This document shows, in pieces, positions 1 to 10,799 of a stretch of DNA of 64,000 nt. Positions within the stretch are counted from its first letter, which is position 1, and each line of letters starts with the position of its first letter. Source of the stretch: Meghimatium bilineatum (lineage: Eukaryota; Mollusca; Gastropoda; Stylommatophora; Philomycidae). The notes beneath the pieces are model-generated. The model made no database searches, was not told where the DNA came from, and saw only the letters and a program-made list of their open reading frames with translations. The translations under genes were made by a program, and so were the position numbers. The stretch lies in the NCBI GenBank assembly GCA_034231615.1, contig CM067309.1:37475750-37539749 (forward strand), in the 5' to 3' direction.

Positions 1-520
1 AATGAAAACAAGGTTACAACCAAATTTTTAGAAATAATCCCAGATCTCGTGAGAGAAAAAAATAATAAAAACAACAACAGCCATGGCATCACTAAAGGGG
101 TAACTTCATCATTGAAATGTTCAGCAATGTTAGAAGAACATTTTAGAAGGACTGGGTAAATTTTTTTTTTAAATATTGCCATTTTTTTCTCCCCTTAAAA
201 AACATGTATAGTTAAGAAAAATTCTGAACATTTTGCTATTTCAGAGTGCAATGCCACAAGTTGGACGACCCTCTACTCAGGGGGGGGGGTGTTTGTCAAC
301 AGAACATTACAACATAAAATCATATAAATTTAATGATAAAATGCTGGTCGGATTTTCATTTATTTTTTTTAAATCTATAGTGATATCTTCTAGAAATATA
401 ATATTGCATGGTGGTTGGTCTGATGGCAAGACAAGATAACAATTAGACATGCATACATCAGATCCATTTTAGACTATAATCTTCCTGTGCAGACCACATC
501 ATAAAAAACTCTTGCACACA
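1..520. other. No gene recognised
   Basis: AT-rich sequence with homopolymer runs, including a G run at about 281-290. The 68-codon open frame here has no similarity I can recognise. Confidence 0.5.
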
Positions 521-644
521 CTTATACTCTGTTCATTCTAAGAATGAAGAAGGTCCGTGCTTATGATTGACTGTTGGACGCAGAGCACATAAATCAAATG
601 TTAACTGCGCAATAATTTCGCATTAGAACATAACACTGTTGTTA

Positions 645-843
645 ATTAAAAAATTCTTGAGACTAACGGGAATTGAACCAGTCCGTTCTACGGCACCAAA
701 TCGCCTAGCAACAATTGCACACGCGTTTTTCAGTACTTGATTAACCGCATCTCCAAAAAAAGATGCGATTTCATCAAGCCATTCAAATCGTGCATACAAA
801 GTCACCCGAACGGACCAATCGAGACAAGGACTATTACAACAAC
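645..843 (-). repeat. Left arm of a ~200-bp inverted repeat with tRNA-like B box
   Basis: The reverse complement of this stretch matches 1217-1413 almost base for base, over about 197 bp. Its outer end, read on the minus strand, contains GGTTCAATTCC, a perfect pol III B box, preceded by TTGCTAGGCGATTTGGTGCC. A matching A box is weak. The arm may be a tRNA-derived SINE or a terminal inverted repeat. Confidence 0.7.
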
Positions 844-889
844 TAAAACTAATACTTGTATAACTAATACGGATATTATGTTATGTGTT

Positions 890-1190
890 TGTTGTTCATC
901 ATCATCAAGTGCCGTCTCCGCAACGAAGGTTGGCTGCAACGTATCTCCAACATCTCCTGTCTCTTGTCTTGGTGGTGCACTCTGCTAGACTGTAACCTGT
1001 CCATCGTGTAATGTTACTCTCCCACTTGTATCTCTGCCTACCACTTGCTCGCTTCCCTTTGACTTTACCCTCAAGTAAGGTCTTCAATAGGGTGTCATGT
1101 CTTTTAATGTGTCCAAAGTATTTTATTTGCCTGATCTTTATTTCTCTTAGTAGTTCTTTCTTCATGTGTTTGTTGTTACTGAGGATATTT
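890..1190 (-). mobile_element. LINE-a 3' fragment
   Basis: The minus strand encodes ...LLREIKIRQIKYFGH and RASGRQRYKWESNITRW, ending LRCGDGT, the C-terminal end of a non-LTR retrotransposon reverse-transcriptase ORF. After the ORF comes a GATGATGATGAA tail. It is a close relative of the copy at 28447-28735 and lies between the inverted-repeat arms. Confidence 0.75.
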
Positions 1191-1216
1191 CAATACCTGT
1201 ACGGGATGTTTGTTGT

Positions 1217-1413
1217 TGTTGTAATAGTCCTTGTCTCGATTGGTCCGTTCGGGTGACTTTGTGTGCACGATTTGAATGGCTTGATGAAATCGCATCTTTT
1301 TTTGGATATGCGGTTAGTCAAGTACTGAAAAACGCGTGTGCAATTGTTGCTAGGCGATTTGGTGCCGTAGAACGGACTGGTTCAATTCCCGTAAGTCTCA
1401 AGAATTTTTAAAA
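1217..1413 (+). repeat. Right arm of the ~200-bp inverted repeat
   Basis: This pairs with 645-843. Differences are few (GTGTGCACG/GTATGCACG, GGATATGCGGTTAG/GGAGATGCGGTTAA). The arms enclose about 370 bp that hold a LINE-a 3' fragment. Confidence 0.7.
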
Positions 1414-1478
1414 ATTGTCCTCTGGCTTCCTACTTAAATTTACTTGTTAATTTAAATCAATTATTGCTAAGTGAAACA

Positions 1479-1715
1479 TGTCTATCACAACAGTAATGTA
1501 TGTTTTAAATGTCTATCACAACAGTAATGTATGTTTTATATGTCTATCACAACAGTAATGTATGTTTTACATGTCTATCACAACAGTAATGTATGTTTTA
1601 CATGTCTATCACAACAGTAATGTATGTTTTACATGTCTATCACAACAGTAATGTATGTTTTAAATGTCTATCACAACAGTAATGTATGTTTTATATGTCT
1701 ATCAAACAGTATTTA
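1479..1715. repeat. 31-bp minisatellite, ~7.5 units
   Basis: The unit TGTCTATCACAACAGTAATG + TATGTTTTAYA recurs seven to eight times with changes only at the unit junctions (TAAA/TATA/TACA). It starts about 65 bp beyond the inverted-repeat arm. Confidence 0.95.
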
Positions 1716-1779
1716 AAATAAATGTCCATGTAATATATCTTTGACATTCCATGATAAATTACTATAGCCGGTGTTATAT

Positions 1780-2090
1780 CGTTGCGCAGGCGCAAATAGG
1801 TCAGGGTGCAACCATTATAGTTCCTTGTCTATTGTTTATCTCCAGGTGGAAGCTAGTTGATAGCATCCACACTTGCCGTTAAGTGGTTACGTGTAGGGGT
1901 GGGAGATGTAAGTTTCTGTTCAAGGTCAGATATGCCGTCTGAGTTGTACTGAGTCCACGTTTGAGGAGGGTGGTCGTGATGTTATCGGTCCATCTCTTTC
2001 TCGGTCTTCCCTTGTCTCTGTATCCAGATGTCCGTTTGTTATAAGCTCTCAGTGGTATTTGGGAGGGGACAGGGTTGCTATGGCGTAAGT
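1780..2090 (-). mobile_element. LINE-c 3' fragment
   Basis: Shares CACACTTGCCGTTAAG, GTAGGGGTGGGAG and CCAYNGTTTTCTTGG-like blocks in the same order with 56350-56580, where the same text is antisense to an RT C-terminus. It is therefore a minus-strand 3' end of that LINE family. Confidence 0.6.
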
Positions 2091-2299
2091 TCTGAATAAT
2101 TAATTATATTATTGTTTTTAAATTTCATCAGCAAAATAAAAATCACCTGTTTTCGGGGTAACATATGGGTGTGTTATGATTGACTATTGGACGCAGAGCA
2201 CATAAAACAAATGTTCAATCTTAGAATGACCCACTGCTCAGACCCACTGTTTGACCCACTTCAATCTTAGATGAACAGAGTATAGACAGTACAAAGCCA

Positions 2300-3545
2300 T
2301 GCTCTCCACTTCATTTGTGGTGGTATGAGTAAAACACCAAGAGTGGCCTGTGAAATCGATGCAAACAGTCACTAGACATTAGAAGAGAAAAGGCAACTAT
2401 AGAAGTTGTGGAAAGATACAAACAACTCCAACAAAACCATCCTAACAAAGAAGTAGTCAACATATGGACATGCAAAACAAGAGTAAAACAAAAATCCCTG
2501 GTACAGCTAGCAGAAGAACTAAACAAGAACATCACCTTCCTGAAGATAGAGAGGAATCTGAAAGAGTGGAATCAAATATCCCACCAAATGCAACCCTCAT
2601 ACTTCCCCAAATAAACCCTACACTAATTGACAAGTCAGTAACCAAGACAACAAACCAAAACACCCTGTCCAGTGCACTAGAGACTATTGACTCCTACCCC
2701 ACGGACTGGATCCAAGCATACACAGATGGGCCTTCAAAGCCACCATCAATGCAGGATATTCTCTCATAGTCCTCCCTCAGAAAACATCAATAGAGTTATC
2801 CGCTTCTTGTGTAGGGTTCTGCAGCAACTATGATGTAGAGGTGAAAGCAATATCAGAAACACTTACATACATCACCACCAAATACACAAACAATGCAACA
2901 CGTCTCAAAAGCCTAGTAATATTCACAGACTCCATGTCTGCTCTACAAGCCCTTGAAAATTGGAATCCAACAGCAGAAAAAAAAACTATAGGCCTAAACA
3001 ACATATTTCAAGCTACAAACATACTTACATCCTATGACATCAATACTACACTACAGTGGATACAAAGCCACACATGTATCGGTGGGAATGAAAGTGCTGA
3101 TAACTGGCAACAACAGAAAATGAAACAAGTATGTCCCAACCAGGAATTCTTACTAACCTTAAAACAGCTAAATACATTATCCGCAACAAGTGTAAACAAC
3201 AATGGATGACTGCTGGCCACTGGCTCAAAAGGAAGAGTGCTATACGCAGACATGTCCCAAGCACATCCACATGACAGCATAAATAGACTACACTGCAACG
3301 ATCAAACCACAATATTTAGTCTGCAAACAACACATGTACAACTTAACAAAATATATAAAGAATTATTGCACATTGTGCACCATACTGCAACAGACAAGAA
3401 GAGGAAACAGTGAAACACCACCTTATTGAATGCCCTGCATTACAAAACATACGAAAACAACTGTTACCACAAAACCCCTCCATCACCAAAATCCTTTATA
3501 CAGACACAACACAGCTGAAGAAGACATGCACATACCACCACCTGG
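2300..3545 (+). mobile_element. Decayed LINE with RNase H domain (I/Jockey-like C-terminus)
   Basis: Broken frames carry RNase H landmarks in order: AYTDG-like at about 2717 (with a shift), the acidic helix VEVKAISETL (about 2840), FTDSMSALQALENW (about 2925) and LQWIQSHTCIGGNESAD (about 3050). A C-terminal zinc-type box follows: EEETVKHHLIECPAL (about 3400). Stops and frameshifts throughout make it non-functional. RNase H downstream of RT is typical of I, R1 and some Jockey-group elements. Confidence 0.8.
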
Positions 3546-3709
3546 CACAGTGAAGAAAGTGTGAAAACTCGCAGGGATCGGATAAGTAAGCAAGTGGTAT
3601 TCCAGAGAAATTTGCCGGGACTGACAATTAAAAGTTGGGACTGTCCCTGACAAACTAAACCCCTACATATGCACATATTAATGATAATGGTTTAAGGAAA
3701 AATGTTTAC

Positions 3710-5698
3710 CTTGAGGCTCTGTCAACAGGACCATCGATGGTTGGGATGGTGATGTTGTATTCATGTTTGTGACAGCAGATTCTCTTGTAGTTCTTTGATG
3801 AACATGGCACAGTAGGTCAATGGAATGAGGTGTGAGAGATTGCAGATGCTGGGATGAAAGTTTCTGAGAAATACTATATTGGTTGACTAGATGATTTTCT
3901 TGACTAATCCTGCTAGATAGAGCACTGGAAGAAGGCCGCTGCTTTGATTTCACATGTCGAACAGATGAAGATTGAGATGTTTCATTTATATTTGGATGAC
4001 GCTGAATGGTATGCTTTGTGGATGATGATGATGATTCTTTGTACAACTGTTGTGGTATGTGAGATGATATTAAGTATGGTTCACCACCAACTGATGAAGG
4101 ATGTGTGGCAGCAAGTATATAGTTTGTGTTATGTTTAAAGCCACGATTTGTTTGATTTTGTCTGTGAGATGTTTTAGTGTGTCTTGGTGCCAGACTGTGA
4201 GAACGTTTACGTTTTTGGCATAAGCTGGGGTCATTTATGGAAGTTGTATGACCCGTTACTGTACATGTATGTTGATGTCCACTTCCATGATGGGAGGCGG
4301 AAATCTGTAAAGACTTTCCTGGTATAGGTGCTGACCCAACAAATATATGTCTGCTGGCATCACCTGAAAGTTGCAAGTTGATATCTTGATTTCTAATCTC
4401 TGAAAAATCACCACTGGCGCAGTCACCACCACAACTTTCATTTCTATCAGTATACTTCCCTGGTGTCTGACCACAACTACTGCAGCCATTTAATCTTGGA
4501 AGAGATAATGACAAGGAAGAATCCCACGAACACGTTCCAGTACTAGCGTCTGATAAACACAACGATGAAGTAGAAGATGTAGACTCCAGGTTTGTTACTG
4601 GTTCAACTAACATTTTCTTAGTTACCTCCCTTTGAATCAACGTTTGATCTGTGCGAGTAGACACATAATTTCGTCTGAAGAATATGGAAGGGTGATGACA
4701 TACAAGTGAATTGTGTTTGCTGTTCTTTCTTCTATGTCCCTGTGTAAACGATGCTGCCTTTTTGGTGCTTATTTTGCAATGTTCATCCTTGTCATCACTG
4801 GAACTAAATGATCCTTTACCACAATATACATTAGAATCGAAACTGCTTATATCACTGGAGTCTCTGTGTCTACTGCTACCATATGTACTCCTGTTGCTTC
4901 CATCTGCATTGGCTGAAGCACACGAGTTTCTGCAGCAATCACAGTCTCCTGATGTCTCACTAGGGTTTACATCCGATGAACATGATCCATACACTGCCGC
5001 AGTACTTGCGAGTCTTATAGCTTCTTGGTGTAGAATTTGTGCATTTGATTTTGCAGTAGAATAAGGTGGTGACATCGACATCTGAGCTTGGCCTCGATGT
5101 GGTAACTGAATGTACATATGTGCTTCATGGAACGAAGATGTTGTTGAAGGCGAAATATGATATGAACAGGTGCAGTCAGTGACAGCTGAATATGAGGGGT
5201 AAACTTGAGTATGTACAGGAGAGGAATTGAGGTAGTAAGAGGTACCCACAGGAGAGGTAGCCACAGAGGGATTATATGTTAAACAAGGCATGTCTGTTGG
5301 CAGTGTATGCTGGTCCGAGAATTCCAGTATACAAGTGCAGTTTCCAACAGTGTCTGAAGTTACGAATTCCGACACACGATCATGCGATCTTCCCGTTGCT
5401 AATCTTGACCCAAGATACGAGCAGGTGGATGATGGTGCAGAGCCAAATGTTCCTCTGCATGATGGGCAAGTGTGAACACAGGTCGATGTTGCACTAGTTG
5501 GTTGACGATGATGAGGAATATACTCAGAATAAGGCAAAAAATAACTCGTCCTTAACCCTGAAATATTTTGATTATGTACAGAATGTTGCGAGGCTGCCTG
5601 CTGTTGTTGAGGCACCAAACTATGCTCTCCATCAATAAGAGGATGTTCTTGTGGTGTGCCGCCATTATCTCTGTGATTTCTTGAATGGTGTACGTGGT
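3710..5698 (-). CDS. znrf3: ZNRF3/RNF43 exon: long cytoplasmic tail
   Basis: A 1989-bp exon opens after aatttcag and encodes about 662 residues rich in Ser, His, Thr and Cys with no folded domain. Two short stretches recall the Ser-rich, Dishevelled-interacting part of vertebrate RNF43/ZNRF3: AVYGSCSSDV (compare GVYGSCSTF) and YGSSRHRDSSDISSFDSNVY (compare RNF43 GSSSTFCSSLSSDFDPLVY). In the family this tail links the ligase to Dishevelled and Frizzled turnover. The frame stays open to a stop at 3678-3680, but a strong donor CAAG|GTAAAC at 3710/3709 and the lack of a nearby poly(A) signal favour splicing to a further exon not identified here. Confidence 0.85.
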
Positions 5699-5829
5699 CT
5701 GAAATTAAATTTTCAAATAGAAATTGTTTACCTAAACTGAAATTAAAGTTTGCTATTCTACAGCAGGGTTACTAAAGATGGGGAAAAATTACCCTGTGAG
5801 GGGGGCGCGTATATTAGATTGCCAAGGCC

Positions 5830-6148
5830 GCCTCTGCCGAAGACGGATGTGTCTGGCCATTAGAAAATAGAACTACGGCACAACTCATTTCAATTCTCGA
5901 CTATATCATGTTGGAAATCTAGTATGCCATTGTCCTGCTACAGGAGAGATCGAGCGGTAATTTGAGAATGAACGCTGAAGAAGAAAGAATAGATTGCCGA
6001 AGACGGATGTTCCAGACCAGTGGCACATATAATATGGCAACACAAAGCATTTCTATTCTCTGGATTATATCCCAGTGAAAATATATTAGAACCATTGTCT
6101 AGCTACAGGATGGATCCAGCGGTAATTTGAGAATGAACGCTGAAGAAG
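5830..6148 (+). mobile_element. Two head-to-tail SINE-B copies
   Basis: Each begins GCCGAAGACGGATGT and ends TTTGAGAATGAACGCTGAAG (about 5836-5985 and 5996-6148). TAGATTGCC flanks the first on both sides (9-bp TSD). The internal ATGTTGGAAATCTAGTA...GTCCTGCTACAGGAGAGATC block is the diverged form of the unit amplified at 26.7 kb. Confidence 0.8.
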
Positions 6149-6186
6149 ACTAGATATACTATGCTTTATCACACCCTATTTTTTCT

Positions 6187-6392
6187 TACAGTATACCCAT
6201 GTAACACTCATTTTATATACCTATGTAACACTCATTTTATATACCTATGTAACACTCATTTTATATACCTATGTAACACTCATTTTATATACCTATGTAA
6301 CACTCATTTTATATACCTATGTAACACTCATTTTATATACCCATGTAACACCTATTTTATATACCCATGTAACACTCATTTTATATACTGTC
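6187..6392. repeat. 24-bp minisatellite, ~8.5 units
   Basis: The unit ATACCTATGTAACACTCATT + TTAT is repeated with CCY variation. It begins about 40 bp after the tail of the second SINE-B copy. The 83-codon ORF across it is a by-product. Confidence 0.95.
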
Positions 6393-6434
6393 CACACACA
6401 AAAAAACACTAATTGGAGGACAGCAAACCGTATA

Positions 6435-6530
6435 GCTATTCTTTAGTCGTCACTTACAATATGCAAGAAAGGTAACATATGCTACTATTCGTTGCTCCCC
6501 CTTGGGCCTATCAACACACAGGAGAATATA
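6435..6530 (-). mobile_element. SINE-A fragment
   Basis: TTTAGTCGTCACTTACAATA, AAAGGTAACA, GCTCCCCCTTGGGCC and CAACACACAGG follow the order of the SINE-A 5' end, at lower identity than most copies. Confidence 0.6.
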
Positions 6531-6698
6531 TAATTCAGTGCATTTACTCTCCTACTTCAGGAGAATCTCACACCTATTTATGTTATTACGTGCACGTTGT
6601 GAGTGAACGAAGAAGTTGTTCGCTATATACAATAACATAGAAAGAAGCACATTTTCTTCTTCTTTTCCCCCAATATGCTTGATTATTACTCAAATATT

Positions 6699-7910
6699 TG
6701 GGGTGCAAAGGGAACACATTGCTCTAGGCGGACCCAGGGTTAGCAGATAACCAAGATCCCAAATGTACCTCCACGCGGTGCACCCTGGAAACATAAATAC
6801 AGCAGCTCGAGCTGATTCTGGCCAAACCATTTGGGGATCGTGTCTGAGAATGTGGAGGTAGCAGATGGAAAGAGATTTGATTGCACAAGAGACAGACAAT
6901 ATCTCCGACACCACCAGCATCACCACATATAGCGACACTGTCAACATACTGTGAAGCAAGTCAGTCCAGTCCGAACATTGGAGGGGCGGCCAATGTGAAA
7001 TGCACGTAAAGATAGATGCATGGCGAGAGACAAATAGATTTCATACCGAGTACAATGAAACAATGAAAGGGCAGAACAGCGCTAGAGGGCAGCGCGAACT
7101 GCAAATAGAAAGTGAAAAGTCCCTAGGAAAGGGGAACTACAAGCTCCGTCAGCTCGAGACGAGCTTCTAGTTACCTGTGTTCCTTACAGGCAGAGACCCA
7201 GACCCATCCATTGGCGTTTGGTAAAGCAAGAAGACCTAACCCAACTTTAATGTCGAGCCTTCCTAAACCGGAAATATGCTCGCGAAGAGAAAGGGTTCCG
7301 TAAGCGCTCAGGCACAAAAGGGACAACGATTTAGCCCTGGCCCAACTCTACTGTCAGGTTTTCCTACACCGGAAATACACTTGAAGAGAGAAAGGGTTCA
7401 GTACCTGATGGGCTCAGGCGCTATTGGGACAAGGACGCTCAGCTCGAGAACGCCTTGCTCTCAAACGCGTGGTGTGAGACTCGAACTTGGACAAGGGGTA
7501 CACGATGTCGGTGAATGACACCTTGGCTAAGAGGGCGAAAGAGCCAGGGTCCAACTCCTCTGTTGAGTTCTTCCCCTTAAGGAACCAGGCTCACGGATGA
7601 GAAACGGTTCAGTACCCAATGGGCACAGGCACAGCACGTCCAATTACACGAGGCAAGTTCATAGACAGTGGAACACCTCGTTCGAGTCAGACGAGAGCAA
7701 AAATCGTCTGGGCGAAGAGTCTCCACTACGCGTGCTTGGAGACAGATATAGAGGCTGTCACAGGCTAAGGGTAGCCCACCCGAATTGTCAAGGCATGCCG
7801 AAATCGGATGTGCTAGGCCTACAAGGCGCATAACGGTGGCACAAAGTAATCACGCTCCCGGCGGAAATCGTGATGGTTACAATGGAGCGAACGAAAAACA
7901 AACAAAACAA
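6699..7910 (+). mobile_element. Element C, copy 1 (full length, 1.21 kb)
   Basis: Begins GGGGTGCAAAGGGAAC and ends GGTTACAATGGAGCGAACGA followed by an AAACAAACAAAACAA tail. ACTCAAATATT flanks both sides (6688-6698 and 7911-7921), a clean 11-bp TSD. The interior has diverged ~110-bp subrepeats (CCGGAAATA...GAGAGAAAGGGTTC...GGGCTCAGGC). No RT or transposase motif is visible. The tail and TSD indicate target-primed reverse transcription, as a large SINE or an internally deleted LINE. Confidence 0.85.
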
Positions 7911-8309
7911 ACTCAAATATTAATATTGACAAGATTTATACGGTTTTATATCTACTGTAGAATGACATAATTTGCTATTACATTTTGCTACTTTGCAAGA
8001 AATATAATTAAATTTGAATATTTAAGCAACACTGTTGGCTGATCTGAAATGATGACACACTTAATGCTCAAGAATATGGATACATCACCACTGGATCCCA
8101 ATCATTCGCCCTGTGTGGTGTGATTGTAGACAGCCCCTTCTTTTACTAGTCGGGTGCTATGTTGTGTTCTTGACTAAGGCATTTTGGTAGAAACGGCGAG
8201 TTTTATTATTTCCTGTGTGCCTCCAGTGATTAGTAACATTTCATACCCTGTTTACAAGCCCCTCCCTCCAAGTTAGTTCATGGTACATCTTAATTTTTTT
8301 ATATTTTTT

Positions 8310-8560
8310 CTTTATACCCATTTGTGCTTTGCCGCGTCAGGGGTAGAATAGCGCTATGGAAATTGATTTTTTGTGTGCTTTTTGTTTGTTGTCGCTGACT
8401 CCTTTATTTCTGTAATCCATCGTTTGCAGAGTCTGCCCCTGGCTTTATAACCATCGTGTCTGAAAAGTAATGCTCAGTGTCTGATGGTAGTCTGGAAGCA
8501 TGTGAAAACCACTTAATCTGTTGTCTTCTGATGTAATCCAGGATTGACATCAAATAATAT
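8310..8560 (-). mobile_element. LINE-h 3' fragment
   Basis: The minus strand reads GYKARGRLCKRWITEIKES and then YSTPDAAKHK, parallel to 52790-53065 and 15985-16165. It is the basic C-terminal end of a non-LTR RT protein. Confidence 0.6.
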
Positions 8561-8574
8561 AATAATTAATATAC

Positions 8575-8855
8575 CGCCCGCCCGTGTGTTGCCGCCGCCC
8601 GAAAGGGGAGCAAAGAATAGCAACAGTTTATCTTCCATGCATGTCGTAAGAGGTGACTAAGGAGGTTATGGGATGGAGTTGGCTGTCCCATTCCATATAG
8701 GGTAAGTGACCCAAAGACATGCTGAAGTCGGATGTGTCAGACCGAAAGGCGCAGATATCGCAGCAATGCTGTAAACCATGACACAGCGCATTCCGTTCTC
8801 CGGAGTACATCCTGCTAATCTGCAGGAGTTTGAGAACGAACGCAGAAGAAGAAGA
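8575..8855 (+). mobile_element. SINE-A, full length
   Basis: Starts CGCCCGCCCGTGTGTTGCCG and ends GAACGCAGAAGAAGAAG. AATATAC flanks both sides (8568-8574 and 8856-8862), a 7-bp TSD. It carries the family landmarks TCGTAAGAGGYGACTAAGGA, GGGATGGAGTTGGC, GAAGTCGGATGTGTCAGRCC and CTGCAGGAGTTTGAG. Confidence 0.9.
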
Positions 8856-8984
8856 AATATACTTCCCCTATACATCGCGACATGGCAGAGTCAACTACGA
8901 TCCTGATATAATATACTGGAGATAGTTTAGGAAATCCATGATAACCTTCGCAAGCTGACACGGCACTTGATAATGAGAACTACA

Positions 8985-9190
8985 CCATCATCATCATTAA
9001 GTGCCGTCTCCGCACCGAAGGTTGGCTGCTACGGACCTCCAACATTCACTGTATCTTGCCTTGGTGGTGCACTATGTTAGACTGTAACCTGTCCATCTCG
9101 TGATGTTACTCTCCTACTTGAATATCTGCCTACCTCTTGCTCGACTTTACCCTGAAGTAAGGTTTTGAACACGTCATGTCTTTTAATACA
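8985..9190 (-). mobile_element. LINE-a 3' fragment
   Basis: Read on the plus strand: CATCATCATTAAGTGCCGTC, TCCGCACCGAAGGTTGGCTG, GTGGTGCACTATGTTAGACT. It matches the 3' ends at 890-1190 and 28447-28735. Confidence 0.75.
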
Positions 9191-9439
9191 AAATACTTTA
9201 TTTGAACATTATTTCTTTTAATATTTCTTTTTTTTCCATACGAAGTTTGTTTTAACATCTTTATTTGTTTTCTTCTCTATCTACGAAGTTCTCCCTATTT
9301 TTCTATATAACTACATCTCAAAGCATTAATTCGGTCTTCTGGTTGTTTGTTTATTGTCCATGTTTGAAGAGAATATACCACTTAATTGTAACTGTATTCT
9401 GATTGGTTATTGCTGTACCATCTAGTATACCTCTACATC

Positions 9440-9990
9440 TGATTGGCTATTGTAATATTATCTAGGTGCCAAAAAGTCAGCTCTGTGACTTTCCAGCTGT
9501 CACCAATATGTAAACACCCATCACATTGCATGGCTGCAAAACGACAATTGATAAACACAAAAATTTATTTTTATACCAACTCTGTGTTACCAATGTCAAA
9601 CATCGCCATTGACAAAACACTAGCGAAAAAGATCACAGTTTGCGAAATGAGATGTTTGAGGAAAGCTATAAATGTCACGAGAAGAGACCGCCGAAGAAAT
9701 GAAGATATGAGGAAAGAAATATAGATCGAGAGGCAGCAAACCAGATGGTTTGGTCACATCATGAGAATGCAACCTGCGCAACCAGCACTTCGTGTATACA
9801 TCAGCAGAAGACTGGGCTACAAAGCGCGAGGAAGACCAAGAACTGGGTGGGAAGAGAGAATCACACACAAATTAAATAGACACAGGCTTACCATGGCCAA
9901 TGTAACTCAAATGGCCAAAGACAAAAAAACTTTGAATTCCCCCCCCCCCTCCCACGACGCTTAACTACACAAGTGGAAATGACAATTGAC
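9440..9990 (+). mobile_element. LINE-c C-terminal fragment
   Basis: Encodes CEMRCLRKAINVTRRDRRRN, a stop, then ERQQTRWFGHIMRM and ARGRPRTGWEERI, the RT C-terminus of an RTE/L1-like element. The 3' part (ACCATGGCCAATGT ... CCACGACGCTTAA ... GAAATGACAATTGACAGACA) recurs at 37985-38150. Confidence 0.75.
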
Positions 9991-10115
9991 AGACAGACAG
10001 AGAGAGGCAGGCAGGCAGACAGACAGACAGAGAGAGGCAGGCAGGCAGACAGACAGAGAGAGGCAGGCAGGCAGACAGACATACAGAGAGAGGCAGGCAG
10101 GCAGGCAGACAGACA
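9985..10115. repeat. (CAGA)/(GAGAGAGGCAGG) simple repeat
   Basis: Alternating GACAGACAGA and GAGAGAGGCAGGCAGGCA blocks, probably grown from the GACAATTGACAGACA tail of the LINE just upstream. Confidence 0.9.
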
Positions 10116-10129
10116 GATAGAATATGATC

Positions 10130-10502
10130 TAGTGTTAATGTCATGTCTGATTACCAAAATACCACAATCTGTGTGGCTATTGTCATATAATGTACTCGGG
10201 GCTTCACATCTAACTGTCTGTGTGGCTATTGTCATATAATGTACTCAGGGCTTCACATCTAACTGTCTGTGTGGCTATTGTCATATAATGTACTCGGGGT
10301 TTCACATCTGTCTGTGTGGCTATTGTCATATAATGTACTCGGGGCTTCACATCTAACTGTCTGTGTGGCTATTGTCATATAATGTACTCAGGGCTTCACA
10401 TCTAACTGTCTGTGTGGCTATTGTCATATAATGTACTCTTGGTGTCACATCTGTCTGTCTGCCTATTGTCATCTAATGTACTTGGGGCTTCACATGTCTT
10501 AC
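10130..10502. repeat. 49-bp minisatellite abutting the RING exon's splice donor
   Basis: The unit TGTACTCGGGGCTTCACATC + TAACTGTCTGTGTGGCTATTG + TCATATAA repeats about seven times. The final partial unit (TGTACTTGGGGCTTCACATG) runs to within a few bases of the donor at 10502-10501, so the array fills the first 370 bp of the znrf3 intron. Confidence 0.95.
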
Positions 10503-10776
10503 CTGAAATATGCATTTTGCACAACGGACATGTTCCCTGACCTTCCAACCAGGGATCCACACAACGAGAATGGAATTCGTGGTCGCATGGCAACACTCGT
10601 AGTATCTGACCCGTTTTATAACCTTCCAGACAGATGGCGCAGCTGTCTGATATGGAGCTATGAATGCTAGCATCTGAACTGGGAAAGTACAAATCCTGAC
10701 TTCTCTTGGTAGGATGTCTGTATTTTCTTATCTTCAACTTTGCGATAGTGTCTTTAATGATGCTGCTGTTTGACAT
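10503..10776 (-). CDS. znrf3: ZNRF3/RNF43 exon: RING-H2 domain
   Basis: A 274-bp exon (91 codons plus one base) begins right after ttttcag. Its first codon happens to be ATG, but it continues the membrane exon in phase and is not a true start. It encodes a basic juxtamembrane helix ([15 protein letters not shown]) and then a complete RING-H2: CAICLEGYK...[15 protein letters not shown]...GTCPLCK. The spacing is C-x2-C-x14-C-x-H-x2-H-x2-C-x10-C-x2-C, with all eight zinc ligands present. This is the catalytic module that recruits E2~ubiquitin on the cytosolic face. The donor TCAG|GTAAGA touches a 49-bp minisatellite that fills the adjoining intron. Confidence 0.96.
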
Positions 10777-10799
10777 CTGAAAATTGGAATAAAAAAGGA

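Noticed and set aside
3464-3676. 70-codon minus-strand ORF as the last znrf3 exon
   Set aside because: It is the antisense of the LINE 3' end and lacks an acceptor in the needed phase.
10776-10776. ATG at the start of the RING exon as a translation start
   Set aside because: It is preceded directly by a polypyrimidine-AG acceptor and is in phase with the upstream membrane exon; a soluble RING-only product has no support.
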